A stretch of DNA of 64,000 bases from Pseudomonas sp. RIT623 (lineage in GTDB: Bacteria > Pseudomonadota > Gammaproteobacteria > Pseudomonadales > Pseudomonadaceae). Positions 52,503-60,404 of this stretch are shown piece by piece. The position numbers and the translations under genes are program-made. The DNA lies in the NCBI RefSeq assembly GCF_004519305.1, contig NZ_SOZA01000002.1, forward strand, positions 62,001 through 126,000, written 5' to 3'. Below the pieces are notes generated by a model. The model worked only from the letters and a program-made list of their open reading frames with translations. It did no database searches and was not told the DNA's origin. How positions within the stretch are numbered: position 1 is the first letter of the stretch; every line of letters begins with the position of its first letter.

Positions 52503-52751
52503 TGATCGATTCCAGTCAGTAGAACGCAGGGTGGGCCTGTGGCTGGCCCAGAGGTTCCATGTTCTTCAGCGCAGGCTTGTTGTGATCATTGTTCAGCAGC
52601 CAGAGAGACAAGGACGTACCAGCCTTTGGTCGGATTGACCGACAAGGCTGAAACGATTGACGGATTGTAACCGAATTGCCAGCACAAACAAACGCGGCTC
52701 GGGGCGTCAAGACGACAGGTTGCCACGCGACAAGCCACCACGCCCCGAAAA
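52503..52751. other. intergenic region upstream of mqo
   Basis: About 250 bases that should contain the mqo promoter. I found no gene and no convincing operator. Confidence 0.4.
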
Positions 52752-52785
52752 ACAAAAACCCCCGGCCATGTCCATGGCTGGGGGT
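52752..52785 (-). terminator. intrinsic terminator of the small lipoprotein gene
   Basis: ACCCCCAGCCATG with CATGGCCGGGGGT (one mismatch) on the minus strand is followed by TTTTG TTTTT. It lies 43 bases after the lipoprotein stop. Confidence 0.88.
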
Positions 52786-52827
52786 CTTGGATCAGGCCAC
52801 GCGTGGCCCGATCGGGTATTTCCAGGA

Positions 52828-53019
52828 TTACTGCTGCTGAGGCAGTTTGTCGATCGGGCCGCAGCCGCCGATGATCTTGGAAATGGAAACCGATGGGTGG
52901 AACAGGTAGTCGTACGAGCAGTTCTTAGGCTGGTTGTAGACCTGGCCGGTGCAGCCGGACAGCAGGGCAACGCCCGAAACGACGGCAACAGCAACAGTAG
53001 CTTTGATCAGCTTTTTCAT
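52828..53019 (-). CDS. small DUF4223-like lipoprotein
   Basis: 63-residue lipoprotein. The signal is MKKLIKATVAVAVVSGVALL ending in the lipobox LLSGC at Cys 23. The mature part is 40 residues with two more Cys (PKNCSYDYLFHPS and IGGCGPI) that could form a disulfide. It resembles the DUF4223/YhfL family of short envelope proteins with no known function. It has its own terminator and stands alone. Confidence 0.82.
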   Translation of the reverse strand: MKKLIKATVAVAVVSGVALLSGCTGQVYNQPKNCSYDYLFHPSVSISKIIGGCGPIDKLPQQQ

Positions 53020-53232
53020 AAAAATCCTTTAGTCCATGATCCACCATCACACTGATGGCGCGCGGATCATACGGGAAAAGTACCATGCAGTGAAAGCCGT
53101 TAGTGCGACATCGAGGCCGGGCTCGCGCGCACTAATAAGTTGCCAGGCTGCAACTAAGCCCGCACAGCCATTGCTTAAACGTTACAGGATGAGAAGTTGG
53201 CGACGAGCGCACGGCAATGCACTAACGGAGCA

Positions 53233-53508
53233 CTATTGTGCGCACTCGGGGCAAATTTCGATGCGCACGCAGGATGATTGCTCAGGCTCAAGGGTGACGG
53301 TCGTGCAATGGCCCGGCGTGAGCACGCCAGCCAACGGAGCAACGCTGAAATGGCTCGCGGCGGCAGGCGCCACTGGCTGCTCCCGCGGGGCAGTGTCCAA
53401 CGCGGGCCGCAATGTCGCCTGCAGATCCCCGAGATGCTCTTGCAAACTCGCCGCCCCGACCAGGGTCGGTACCAGGCTCAAGACCAGAAAGAACGTACGA
53501 TAAAACAT
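53233..53508 (-). CDS. small exported protein, function unknown
   Basis: 91-residue protein. The first 20 residues (MFYRTFFLVLSLVPTLVGA) form a Sec signal peptide. The mature part has an Ala/Pro-rich middle (PREQPVAPAAA) and a C terminus with three Cys in GHCTTV, SSCVRI and ICPECAQ, the last pair in a CPEC motif. The start is ATG 53508, preceded by a perfect GGAAGG site. I do not recognise a family. Neighbouring DNA includes phage-related debris, so acquisition by transfer is possible. Confidence 0.65.
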   Translation of the reverse strand: MFYRTFFLVLSLVPTLVGAASLQEHLGDLQATLRPALDTAPREQPVAPAAASHFSVAPLAGVLTPGHCTTVTLEPEQSSCVRIEICPECAQ

Positions 53509-53639
53509 AACCTTCCAAAAATCAGTCGAACGAAAAACACTCAGACGGGCAACAGAATTGTAACTCGCCGTATTGCCATCGCTCATCCAGAACGTGGCGG
53601 CAACAACGACAAGACGAACAGCACCGCTTGCCTTTTAAA

Positions 53640-53789
53640 CGTATTTGTTCAAACCGATTTTCTGCAGGCCTACCCATTGAATGGGTCGCCCGCCAACTAG
53701 GCCACGAAGACACGACAACAGTTCGCAAGCACTACGGCCAGTGGATCCCGAAGGACACCAAAGCATGGCGGATATCGTCTGCAGAATGA
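53640..53789 (+). pseudogene. tyrosine-recombinase (phage integrase) C-terminal remnant
   Basis: An open stretch encodes FSAGLPIEWVARQLGHED followed by TTTVRKHYGQWIPKDT and stops at 53787. This matches the end of a tyrosine recombinase, with the conserved LGH box and the catalytic Tyr in KHY. Everything upstream, including the Arg-Lys catalytic boxes, is missing and no start codon fits. It lies 140 bases from tRNA-Ser, a common integration target, so it marks an excised or decayed element. Confidence 0.8.
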
Positions 53790-53877
53790 TGGGGTTTGGG
53801 GCGGACTGATCCGCCTCAATGCGGCCTATGAGACTGGATATCTGCCCTAAATTTGCCCTAGGACAATACCCTGAAAC

Positions 53878-53917
53878 GACGAAGCCCCCGAAAACTCAAC
53901 ATTTTCGGGGGCTTCGA
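53878..53917 (-). terminator. intrinsic terminator of tRNA-Ser
   Basis: GAAGCCCCCGAAAA and TTTTCGGGGGCTTC form a perfect 14-bp stem around 7 bases, 13 bases beyond the tRNA 3' end on the minus strand. Confidence 0.8.
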
Positions 53918-53929
53918 CTACTTCGCGTA

Positions 53930-54019
53930 TGGCGGAGAGATAGGGATTTGAACCCTAGGTACTGTTGCCAGTACAACGGATTTCGAATCCGTCCCGTTCG
54001 ACCACTCCGGCATCTCTCC
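53930..54019 (-). tRNA. tRNA-Ser (CGA)
   Basis: 90-base class II tRNA with acceptor stem GGAGAGA/TCTCTCC, anticodon CGA in ATTCGAAAT, a long variable arm (TTGTACTGGCAACAGTAC) and encoded CCA. The integrase remnant lies beyond its 3' end. Confidence 0.96.
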
Positions 54020-54029
54020 AATGGCGCGC

Positions 54030-54057
54030 ATCATACCAGCGTTTTCGTTTCTGGCAA
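54030..54057 (-). promoter_or_regulatory. tRNA-Ser promoter with UP element
   Basis: TTGCCA and TATGAT on the minus strand are separated by 16 bases. An upstream A/T-tract region and a GCGCGCC discriminator match the tRNA-Val/Asp promoter at 38335. Confidence 0.8.
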
Positions 54058-54110
54058 ACCTTTTTTGAAAAAAATTCGCGTGGTATCAGGCGCTTGCGTG
54101 AACGCACCGC

Positions 54111-54821
54111 TTACAGCGGCACGCCCAGGCGCTTGGCAACTTCTTCGTAGGCTTCGATCACGTCACCCAGGCCCTGGCGGAAGCGGTCCTTGTCCATCTT
54201 CTTGCGGGTTTCCTTGTCCCACAGGCGGCAGCCGTCCGGGCTGAACTCGTCGCCCAGGACGATCTGGCCGTGGAATACGCCGAACTCCAGCTTGAAGTCG
54301 ACCAGCAGCAGGCCGGCGTCATCGAACAGCTTGCTCAGCACTTCGTTGACCTTCAGCGACAGCTTCTTCATCTCGACCAGTTGCTCGGCGGTGCCCCAGC
54401 CGAAAGCGACAACGTGGGATTCGTTGATGAAGGGGTCACCCTTCTCGTCGTTCTTCAGGAACAGCTCGAAGGTCGAGGGCTCCAGCTTGATGCCTTCCTC
54501 GACGCCCAGGCGCTTGACCAGGCTGCCGGCGGCGTAGTTGCGCACCACGCACTCGACCGGAATCATGTCGAGCTTCTTCACCAGGCACTCGTTGTCGCCC
54601 AGCAGCTTGTCGAACTGGGTCGGCACGCCGGCTTCTTCGAGCTTCTGCATGATGAAGGCGTTGAACTTGTTGTTCACCATGCCCTTGCGGTCCAGCTGCT
54701 CGATGCGCTTGCCGTCGAACGCCGAGGTGTCGTTACGGAACAGCAGGATCAAGCGGTCGGCGTCGTCGGTCTGGTAAACCGATTTGGCCTTGCCGCGGTA
54801 GAGTTCGTCGCGTTTTTCCAT
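54111..54821 (-). CDS. purC: phosphoribosylaminoimidazole-succinocarboxamide synthase (PurC)
   Basis: 236-residue SAICAR synthetase, which joins CAIR and aspartate with ATP in de novo purine synthesis. It begins [20 protein letters not shown] (ATP-binding RGKAK). [28 protein letters not shown] and the LVDFKLEFG metal/ATP region are all in place. The start is ATG 54821. Last gene of the dapA-bamC-MBL-purC cluster, 29 bases after the MBL gene. Confidence 0.97.
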   Translation of the reverse strand: MEKRDELYRGKAKSVYQTDDADRLILLFRNDTSAFDGKRIEQLDRKGMVNNKFNAFIMQKLEEAGVPTQFDKLLGDNECLVKKLDMIPVECVVRNYAAGSLVKRLGVEEGIKLEPSTFELFLKNDEKGDPFINESHVVAFGWGTAEQLVEMKKLSLKVNEVLSKLFDDAGLLLVDFKLEFGVFHGQIVLGDEFSPDGCRLWDKETRKKMDKDRFRQGLGDVIEAYEEVAKRLGVPL

Positions 54822-54850
54822 GATGGGCTCCGCTTGCTTGAGTAGGTGGG

Positions 54851-55609
54851 CTAGGCGATCTGGCGCCAGTCGAGCCCATGGTCCTGGTTGGCCACCTGGA
54901 GCCAGTCCGGGTCGCACCCGAGGGTGTCGACAAAGCACTGGCGGGCCAGATGTGGCAGGTTGTTCTTGCTGCTGAGATGGGCCAGCACCAGGTGCTGCAG
55001 GTGCTGCCAGCCCAGCTCGGCCACCAGGCTGGCGGCCTGGTGGTTGTTCAAATGTCCCTGGCTACCGCCGACCCGCAACTTGAGAAAGTTCGGATAATGA
55101 CCGCGGGCCAGCAGATCCCGGCAATGGTTGGCCTCGATCAGCAGTGCGTCCAGCCCTTGATAGCGCGACAACAGGTGGTAGTCGTAGCTGCCCAGGTCGG
55201 TGAGCATGCCGAAACGCCGGCGGCCATCGCTGATCACGTACTGCAACGGTTCGTAGGCGTCGTGCTCGACCCGTGTGGCGCTGACCTGCAGGTCAGCGAC
55301 CGGCAGCACATCGCCGCAACCGAGGAAACCGGCCACCTCCACCGGCTTGCGCAGGCCGCGCAATGTGCCTTGGCTCATGTAGACCGGTACATTGTAGCGG
55401 CGCGACAGCAACCCTACCCCATGCACGTGGTCGGCATGTTCGTGGGTCACCAGCACCGCGCTCAGTTGCGAGGCCGACACCCCGAGCAGCGCCAGGCGCC
55501 GCTCGGTTTCCCGTAGCGAGAAGCCGCAGTCGACCAGGATGAAGGTGTCACCACTGGCAATCAGCGTGCCGTTTCCCTGGCTACCGCTTCCAAGAACCGC
55601 GAAGCGCAC
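54851..55609 (-). CDS. MBL-fold metallo-hydrolase (YycJ/WalJ-like)
   Basis: 252-residue metallo-beta-lactamase fold protein of the single-domain YycJ/ribonuclease-like group. The metal-binding motif [17 protein letters not shown] is near residue 55, and later ligands lie in [16 protein letters not shown] and AHLSSKNN. The N terminus [15 protein letters not shown] is characteristic of this family. Its start abuts the bamC stop with no gap. Its likely role is a nuclease or phosphodiesterase; the substrate is not known. Confidence 0.88.
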   Translation of the reverse strand: MRFAVLGSGSQGNGTLIASGDTFILVDCGFSLRETERRLALLGVSASQLSAVLVTHEHADHVHGVGLLSRRYNVPVYMSQGTLRGLRKPVEVAGFLGCGDVLPVADLQVSATRVEHDAYEPLQYVISDGRRRFGMLTDLGSYDYHLLSRYQGLDALLIEANHCRDLLARGHYPNFLKLRVGGSQGHLNNHQAASLVAELGWQHLQHLVLAHLSSKNNLPHLARQCFVDTLGCDPDWLQVANQDHGLDWRQIA

Positions 55610-56725
55610 TTAGCCCAGACGGTCCTGGATGGCGCTCAGCACGCGGCGGGCGACATCGGCCGGGGCCACGGTGTTGATGTTCTTCTCGACGGTCACCTGG
55701 ACGTTCTCACCCACCTTGCTCAGGCGAACCTGGTAGCGCTCGGCACGGGCTTCACGCTCTTCCTTGCTCGGCTCGCTGCCGAACAGGCGACTGAAGAAGC
55801 CAGGCTCCTTCTGCTTGTCGTCGGGCTTCTCGGACAGGTTGATGTAGTACAGACCCAGGCTGCGGTTGATGTCCTCGACGCGCCATTCGCCCTGTTCCAG
55901 GGCGCGGCCCACGCCAGACCAGGCGCGGTCCAGGTCGGAACCGAGGTACAGCACCGGGTTGCCGCTGCCATCCTCGCTCAGGCTGACCTGGCTCGGCGCA
56001 TCGAAGTCGCGGGCGGCGAGCAGCGAGACCGAACCGCCCTTCTCAGCGCTGCGGTTCATGCTGGCGAGCATTTCGTCGACCAGCAGCGCGTCGGCGCCGG
56101 TGTTGCTGGAGGTCGACGGGAACTCAGGCTCGGCAGTGCTGCCGGCCGGGCGCTCGACGCTGACGATGTACACCTCGGAGGTGTTGCGCTGCACGCCAGG
56201 CTCCATGCGCACCCGCACGCGAACTTCGCTGTTCGGGCTGCTGGAAGCACTGGCCAGGCGCTGGCCGAGGGACGCCGACAGCTCGTCGAAACGCTGCCAG
56301 GTGGTGTTGAATTCGCCTGTTTGCGGACGCTCTTCGGCGATGCGGAAACCGTTGTCCTCGAAGAACTGGCGGGTCACCGGCCAGACTTCGGCCGGCGAGC
56401 GCTGGGCCAGCACCCAGCGGCTGCTGCCGCTGCGCTGCAGGCTGAAATCGCTGATGCTGGCGGTGGCCGACAGCGGTTGCGGGCGCGGCACCTCGAACTC
56501 GCCGGTGGCGCGATCGTCGGCGACGTTGCGCGGGATCGGCAGCAGCGGGTCCAGGCGCTTGACGTTGCTGGCGTCCGGCGGCAGCTGCATCGGCGCGGTG
56601 GGGTGCGCCTGCAGGTAATCGCTGCCGCGGTCGCGGAAATAGCCATCCTCCCCCCAAAGCCAGCCGCACCCGCTGGTGCTGGAGATGATCAGGGCGAGAG
56701 CGGAAAGACCAGCCAGTCGCTTCAT
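55610..56725 (-). CDS. bamC: outer membrane assembly lipoprotein BamC (NlpB)
   Basis: 371-residue component of the BAM complex that inserts beta-barrel proteins. The lipoprotein signal MKRLAGLSALALIISSTSGC has its Cys at residue 20. The unstructured N-terminal region that contacts BamD (about 25-95) and two helix-grip domains follow. It lies directly after dapA with a 17-base gap, the conserved dapA-bamC order. Start ATG 56725. Confidence 0.93.
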   Translation of the reverse strand: MKRLAGLSALALIISSTSGCGWLWGEDGYFRDRGSDYLQAHPTAPMQLPPDASNVKRLDPLLPIPRNVADDRATGEFEVPRPQPLSATASISDFSLQRSGSSRWVLAQRSPAEVWPVTRQFFEDNGFRIAEERPQTGEFNTTWQRFDELSASLGQRLASASSSPNSEVRVRVRMEPGVQRNTSEVYIVSVERPAGSTAEPEFPSTSSNTGADALLVDEMLASMNRSAEKGGSVSLLAARDFDAPSQVSLSEDGSGNPVLYLGSDLDRAWSGVGRALEQGEWRVEDINRSLGLYYINLSEKPDDKQKEPGFFSRLFGSEPSKEEREARAERYQVRLSKVGENVQVTVEKNINTVAPADVARRVLSAIQDRLG

Positions 56726-56742
56726 GCGGTGTACTTCCTCGT

Positions 56743-57630
56743 TTAAACCAGTACGCCGGACTGGCGCAAGGCAGTACGGACTTTTTCGTGACAGCCTTCG
56801 CTCAGCCAGGTCAGCGGCAGGCGGATACCTTTGTGCATCAGGCCCATTTCCACCAGCGCCCATTTTACCGGGATCGGGTTGGCCTCGCAGAACAGGTCCT
56901 TGTGCAGCGGCATGAGTTTTTCGTTGATTGCGCGGGCCTTCTCGGCATTGCCCGCAAGGGCGGCCTCGCACAGGTCGGCCATTTCGCGCGGGGCGACGTT
57001 GGCCGTGACGGAGATGTTGCCCTTGCCACCCATCAGGATCAGCTCGACGGCGGTCGGATCGTCGCCGGACAGGACGATGAAGTCCTTGTCGACGCCGTCC
57101 AGGATGGCCTTGGCACGGACCAGGTCGCCAGTGGCTTCCTTGATGCCGATGATGTTCTTGACCTTCGACAGGCGGATCACGGTCTCGGCCTGCATGTCGC
57201 AGGAGGTGCGGCCGGGCACGTTGTACAGGATCTGCGGGATGTCGACGGCTTCGGCAATGTGCTTGAAGTGCTGGTACAGGCCTTCCTGGGTCGGCTTGTT
57301 GTAGTACGGCACGACGAGCAGGCAGGCGTCGGCGCCGGCATTCTTGGCATTCTTGGTCAGGTGCACGGCTTCGGCAGTGGAGTTGGCACCGGTGCCGGCA
57401 ATCACCGGGATCCGCTTCTTGCTGTGCTTGACCCGCTCGACCACATGCTTGATGACCAGGATGTGCTCCTCGACATCCAGCGTGGCGGATTCGCCGGTGG
57501 TACCGACAGCTACGATCGCGTGAGTGCCATTTTCCAGGTGGAAGTCTACAAGTTTGTCGAGGCTGTCCCAGTCCAGACGCCCTTGTGCATCCATGGGTGT
57601 GACCAACGCCACCATACTGCCCGCAATCAT
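56743..57630 (-). CDS. dapA: 4-hydroxy-tetrahydrodipicolinate synthase (DapA)
   Basis: 295-residue class I aldolase that condenses pyruvate and aspartate semialdehyde for lysine and peptidoglycan precursors. The GTTGES loop is near residue 46, the Tyr in [11 protein letters not shown] near 135, and the Schiff-base Lys in IGIKEATGD near 163. These features distinguish it from the deaminase paralogue at 45255. First gene of its cluster, divergent from gcvR. Start ATG 57630, without a strong upstream alternative. Confidence 0.96.
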   Translation of the reverse strand: MIAGSMVALVTPMDAQGRLDWDSLDKLVDFHLENGTHAIVAVGTTGESATLDVEEHILVIKHVVERVKHSKKRIPVIAGTGANSTAEAVHLTKNAKNAGADACLLVVPYYNKPTQEGLYQHFKHIAEAVDIPQILYNVPGRTSCDMQAETVIRLSKVKNIIGIKEATGDLVRAKAILDGVDKDFIVLSGDDPTAVELILMGGKGNISVTANVAPREMADLCEAALAGNAEKARAINEKLMPLHKDLFCEANPIPVKWALVEMGLMHKGIRLPLTWLSEGCHEKVRTALRQSGVLV

Positions 57631-57889
57631 GTAATTGCTCCTGCCGGAAAAAGAGAGCGGTAATGGTACTGGGGGCATCGGCCTTGCACAAGCGAAGCAG
57701 GCGGGTGGAGCATTCCCCTTCGCGCCGCTTTTCGCTACCCTTGATCCTTTGATTGGTACAGCGCGGCCCGCCGGGCCGTCGACAGTGCTCCTCGCCTGCG
57801 TCCACCGCCGCCCGAACCGGCCGCGGCCCCGCCGAAAACGAGGCCTGCCCCGGTCCAGTACCGACCGCTCATCGCTTTAGGAATGCTGC
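57631..57889. other. divergent promoter region of dapA and gcvR
   Basis: About 260 bases without a gene. It must hold both promoters; no clear palindromic operator was found. Confidence 0.4.
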
Positions 57890-58450
57890 ATGTCCTCCCC
57901 CACCGTTCGCGAACAATTCCTCGTCATCAGCGCCCTGGGCCCCAACCCCATGGAGCTGGCCAATGTCCTGAGCCGCGCGGCCTTCGACAATCGTTGCGCG
58001 GTGGTCACCTCGCGCCTGACCCGCCACGGCGAAACCAGCGCCCTGGTGCTGCAGGTCGGAGGCAGCTGGGACGCCCTGGCGCGCCTGGAGGCGACCCTGC
58101 CTGGCCTGGGCAAGAAGCACGGCCTGACCCTGGACGTGGTGCGCAGCGCCGACCAGGAAGTACGCCCGCAGGCCCTGCCCTACGTGGCCTATGTCAGTGC
58201 CGCCTACCGCCCGGACATCATCAACGAGCTGTGCCAGTTCTTCCTCGACCACCGCGTCGAACTGGAAGCCATGACCTGCGATACCTACCTGGCACCGCAG
58301 ACCGGCAGCAGCATGCTCAACGCCCAATTCACCGTGATCCTGCCGGCCGGCACGCAGATCAGCTGGCTGCGCGACCAGTTCCTGGACTTCGCCGATGCCC
58401 TGAACCTGGATGCGCTGATCGAACCGTGGCGCCCACAGAACCCCGTGTAA
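57890..58450 (+). CDS. gcvR: glycine cleavage system regulator GcvR
   Basis: 186-residue protein with two ACT domains (about residues 10-80 and 95-170). The first begins REQFLVISALGPNPMELANVL, the second YVAYVSAAYRPDIINELCQF. No DNA-binding domain: in E. coli GcvR acts by binding the activator GcvA in response to glycine. The gene is followed after 10 bases by bcp, so the two are probably co-transcribed. No gcv genes are in the window. Confidence 0.88.
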   Translation: MSSPTVREQFLVISALGPNPMELANVLSRAAFDNRCAVVTSRLTRHGETSALVLQVGGSWDALARLEATLPGLGKKHGLTLDVVRSADQEVRPQALPYVAYVSAAYRPDIINELCQFFLDHRVELEAMTCDTYLAPQTGSSMLNAQFTVILPAGTQISWLRDQFLDFADALNLDALIEPWRPQNPV

Positions 58451-58460
58451 GGAAACTCCC

Positions 58461-58934
58461 ATGGCCGTAGCCATCGACCAACCCGTCAGCGATTTCCAGG
58501 TTCAGGCCACCAGCGGCCAGACCGTCAGCCTCACCGAGCTGAAAGGCCAGCAAGTGGTGCTGTACTTCTACCCCAAGGACAGCACCCCGGGCTGCACCAC
58601 CGAAGGCCAGGGTTTCCGCGACCAGCACGCGGCGTTCCAGGCCGCCAACACCCTGGTGTTCGGCGTATCGCGTGACGGCATCAAGTCCCACGAGAACTTC
58701 AAGGCCAAGCAGGCGTTTCCCTTCGAGCTGATCAGCGACAAGGACGAAGCCCTGTGCCAGCTGTTCGACGTGATCAAGCTGAAGAAGCTGTACGGCAAGG
58801 AATATATGGGCGTCGACCGCAGCACTTTCCTGATCGACCGCGACGGCGTGCTGCGCCAGGAGTGGCGTGGGGTGAAGGTGCCGGGGCATGTGGATGCCGT
58901 GCTGGCGGCGGCGCAGGCCCTGAACAAGGCTTGA
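58461..58934 (+). CDS. bcp: thiol peroxidase Bcp/PrxQ, lacking the usual resolving cysteine
   Basis: 157-residue peroxiredoxin reducing hydroperoxides. The peroxidatic Cys is in DSTPGCTTEGQGFRDQ (residue 45). The resolving Cys that normally follows five residues later is replaced by Gly/Gln. The only other Cys is in ALCQLF (about residue 99). It may use a 1-Cys or alternative mechanism. It follows gcvR. A GC-rich hairpin at 58943-58959 lies before the convergent permease gene. Confidence 0.93.
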   Translation: MAVAIDQPVSDFQVQATSGQTVSLTELKGQQVVLYFYPKDSTPGCTTEGQGFRDQHAAFQAANTLVFGVSRDGIKSHENFKAKQAFPFELISDKDEALCQLFDVIKLKKLYGKEYMGVDRSTFLIDRDGVLRQEWRGVKVPGHVDAVLAAAQALNKA

Positions 58935-58967
58935 GATCGTTGGGGGCGCCTTGCGCCCCTATCGCGA

Positions 58968-60038
58968 TTACAGCATCGGCGCGACCGATGCGTCCTGCCG
59001 CGGCCAGGCATCCAGCACCGCCTTGAACAGCGTCGCCAGCGGGATCGCGAAGAAGATCCCCCAGAAGCCCCACAGCCCGCCGAACAGCAGCACCGCGCAG
59101 ATGATCGCTACCGGGTGCAAGCTCACCGCCTCGGAAAACAGCAGCGGCACCAACACGTTGCCGTCCAGCGCCTGGATGATCGCGTACACCGCCATCAGGT
59201 AGATGAACTGGTCGCCCCAGCCCCACTGGAACAGCGCGATCAGCGTCACCGGCACCGTCACCACCACCGCGCCGACATACGGCACCACCACCGACAGGCC
59301 CACCAGCAGCGCCAGCAGCGCGGCATAGTTGAGGCCCAGGGTGATGAAGGCGATATACGTGGCAATGCCACAGATCAGAATCTCGATGCCCTTGCCGCGG
59401 ATATAGTTGGCGATCTGCCGGTTCATCTCGTCGCCCACCCGGTTGAGCAGCGTACGCTCACGGGGCAGGTAGCCACTGACCCAGCGCCCGATCAGCTCGC
59501 GGTCCTTGAGGAAGAAGAACACCAGGATCGGCACCAGCACCAGGTAGATCATCGCGTTGACCAGCAACGGCAGGCTCGACAGCGAGAAGGTCAGCGCCCA
59601 TTGGCCGAACTTGCCGATCTCGCCGCGCACCGACTCGATGGCGCGCAGCACCTGCTCGTCCGATACCAGGTGCGGATAGCGCTCGGGCAGCAGCAGCAAC
59701 AGTGACTGCCACTTGCCGAGCATCCCCGGTAGTTCGTTGAAAAGGGTGATCAGCTGATGCCAGAGCAACGGCACCAGTACCAGCAGGAACACCGCCAGCG
59801 CGCCCATGAACAGGGCGAACACCAGCCAGACCGCCAGCCGGGTCGGTACTTTCAGACGCTCCAGGGCGTTGACCAGCCCCTGCATCAGAAACGCCAGGAC
59901 CATGCCCGCCAGCACCGGCGCGAGCATGCCGCCCAGGGTCAGCACCACGGTGAAGGCCAGGAACAGCAGGACCGCCAGCACTACCGCCTCCTCGTCGGAG
60001 AAGTAGCGCTGCATCCAGTCGCGAAGCACTTTGAACAT
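58968..60038 (-). CDS. AI-2E family transporter (PerM-like)
   Basis: 356-residue inner-membrane protein with about eight hydrophobic helices. The central LGLNYAALLALLVGLSVVVPYVGAVV region and the conserved ELIGRWVSGYLPRERTLLNRVGDEM (in two parts) are typical. Relatives export autoinducer 2 or act as Na+/H+ antiporters, so function is open. Its start at 60038 is 20 bases after the tusA stop, so tusA and this gene form an operon. Start chosen from the family N terminus MFKVLRDWMQRYF. Confidence 0.88.
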   Translation of the reverse strand: MFKVLRDWMQRYFSDEEAVVLAVLLFLAFTVVLTLGGMLAPVLAGMVLAFLMQGLVNALERLKVPTRLAVWLVFALFMGALAVFLLVLVPLLWHQLITLFNELPGMLGKWQSLLLLLPERYPHLVSDEQVLRAIESVRGEIGKFGQWALTFSLSSLPLLVNAMIYLVLVPILVFFFLKDRELIGRWVSGYLPRERTLLNRVGDEMNRQIANYIRGKGIEILICGIATYIAFITLGLNYAALLALLVGLSVVVPYVGAVVVTVPVTLIALFQWGWGDQFIYLMAVYAIIQALDGNVLVPLLFSEAVSLHPVAIICAVLLFGGLWGFWGIFFAIPLATLFKAVLDAWPRQDASVAPML

Positions 60039-60058
60039 TGACGATCCTTGGGAAAGAC

Positions 60059-60298
60059 TCAGGCCTTGCGCAGCCAATAGGTGTACACGCCGGCCTCGGC
60101 CGTTTCATGCAGCAGCGTATGACCGGCCAATTGGGCGAACGTGCGAAAGTCGCGCTGGGAACCGGCGTCGGTGGCGAGCACCTTGAGCACCGCGCCGCTG
60201 GCCAGGCGATTGAGCTCCATCTTCGCCTTGAGCAGCGGCAATGGACAGTTGAGACCGCTGGCATCGAGCTCGGCGTCACAAGTCGGGGTGTCACTCAT
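60059..60298 (-). CDS. tusA: sulfurtransferase TusA family protein
   Basis: 79-residue SirA/TusA-type protein that carries persulfide sulfur for tRNA thiolation or related pathways. The CPxP motif is complete: LNCPLPLLKAK, with the active Cys at residue 17. Start ATG 60298. It is transcribed with the downstream AI-2E transporter gene, a pairing common in Pseudomonas, and diverges from the M48 protease gene by about 105 bases. Confidence 0.9.
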   Translation of the reverse strand: MSDTPTCDAELDASGLNCPLPLLKAKMELNRLASGAVLKVLATDAGSQRDFRTFAQLAGHTLLHETAEAGVYTYWLRKA

Positions 60299-60404
60299 CG
60301 GGCAGCGCTCCAGGACCGCATGGGGAAGGCCGCTAGGATACCGCCACTGGTCGGCATCGCGCGACCCGGCTACAGTAAGGCTTTTGACCGACGCGAGCTT
60401 CTGC

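Noticed and set aside
53819-54244. 141-codon frame across tRNA-Ser
   Set aside because: It runs through a certain tRNA gene, its terminator and the purC 3' end.
55610-57805. 731-codon frame joining bamC to sequence over dapA
   Set aside because: The upstream part is the out-of-frame shadow of dapA. The BamC signal peptide with lipobox starts at 56725.
58943-58959. GC hairpin between bcp and the AI-2E transporter gene
   Set aside because: A clean 7-bp stem but no T run on either strand, so it is not called a terminator.
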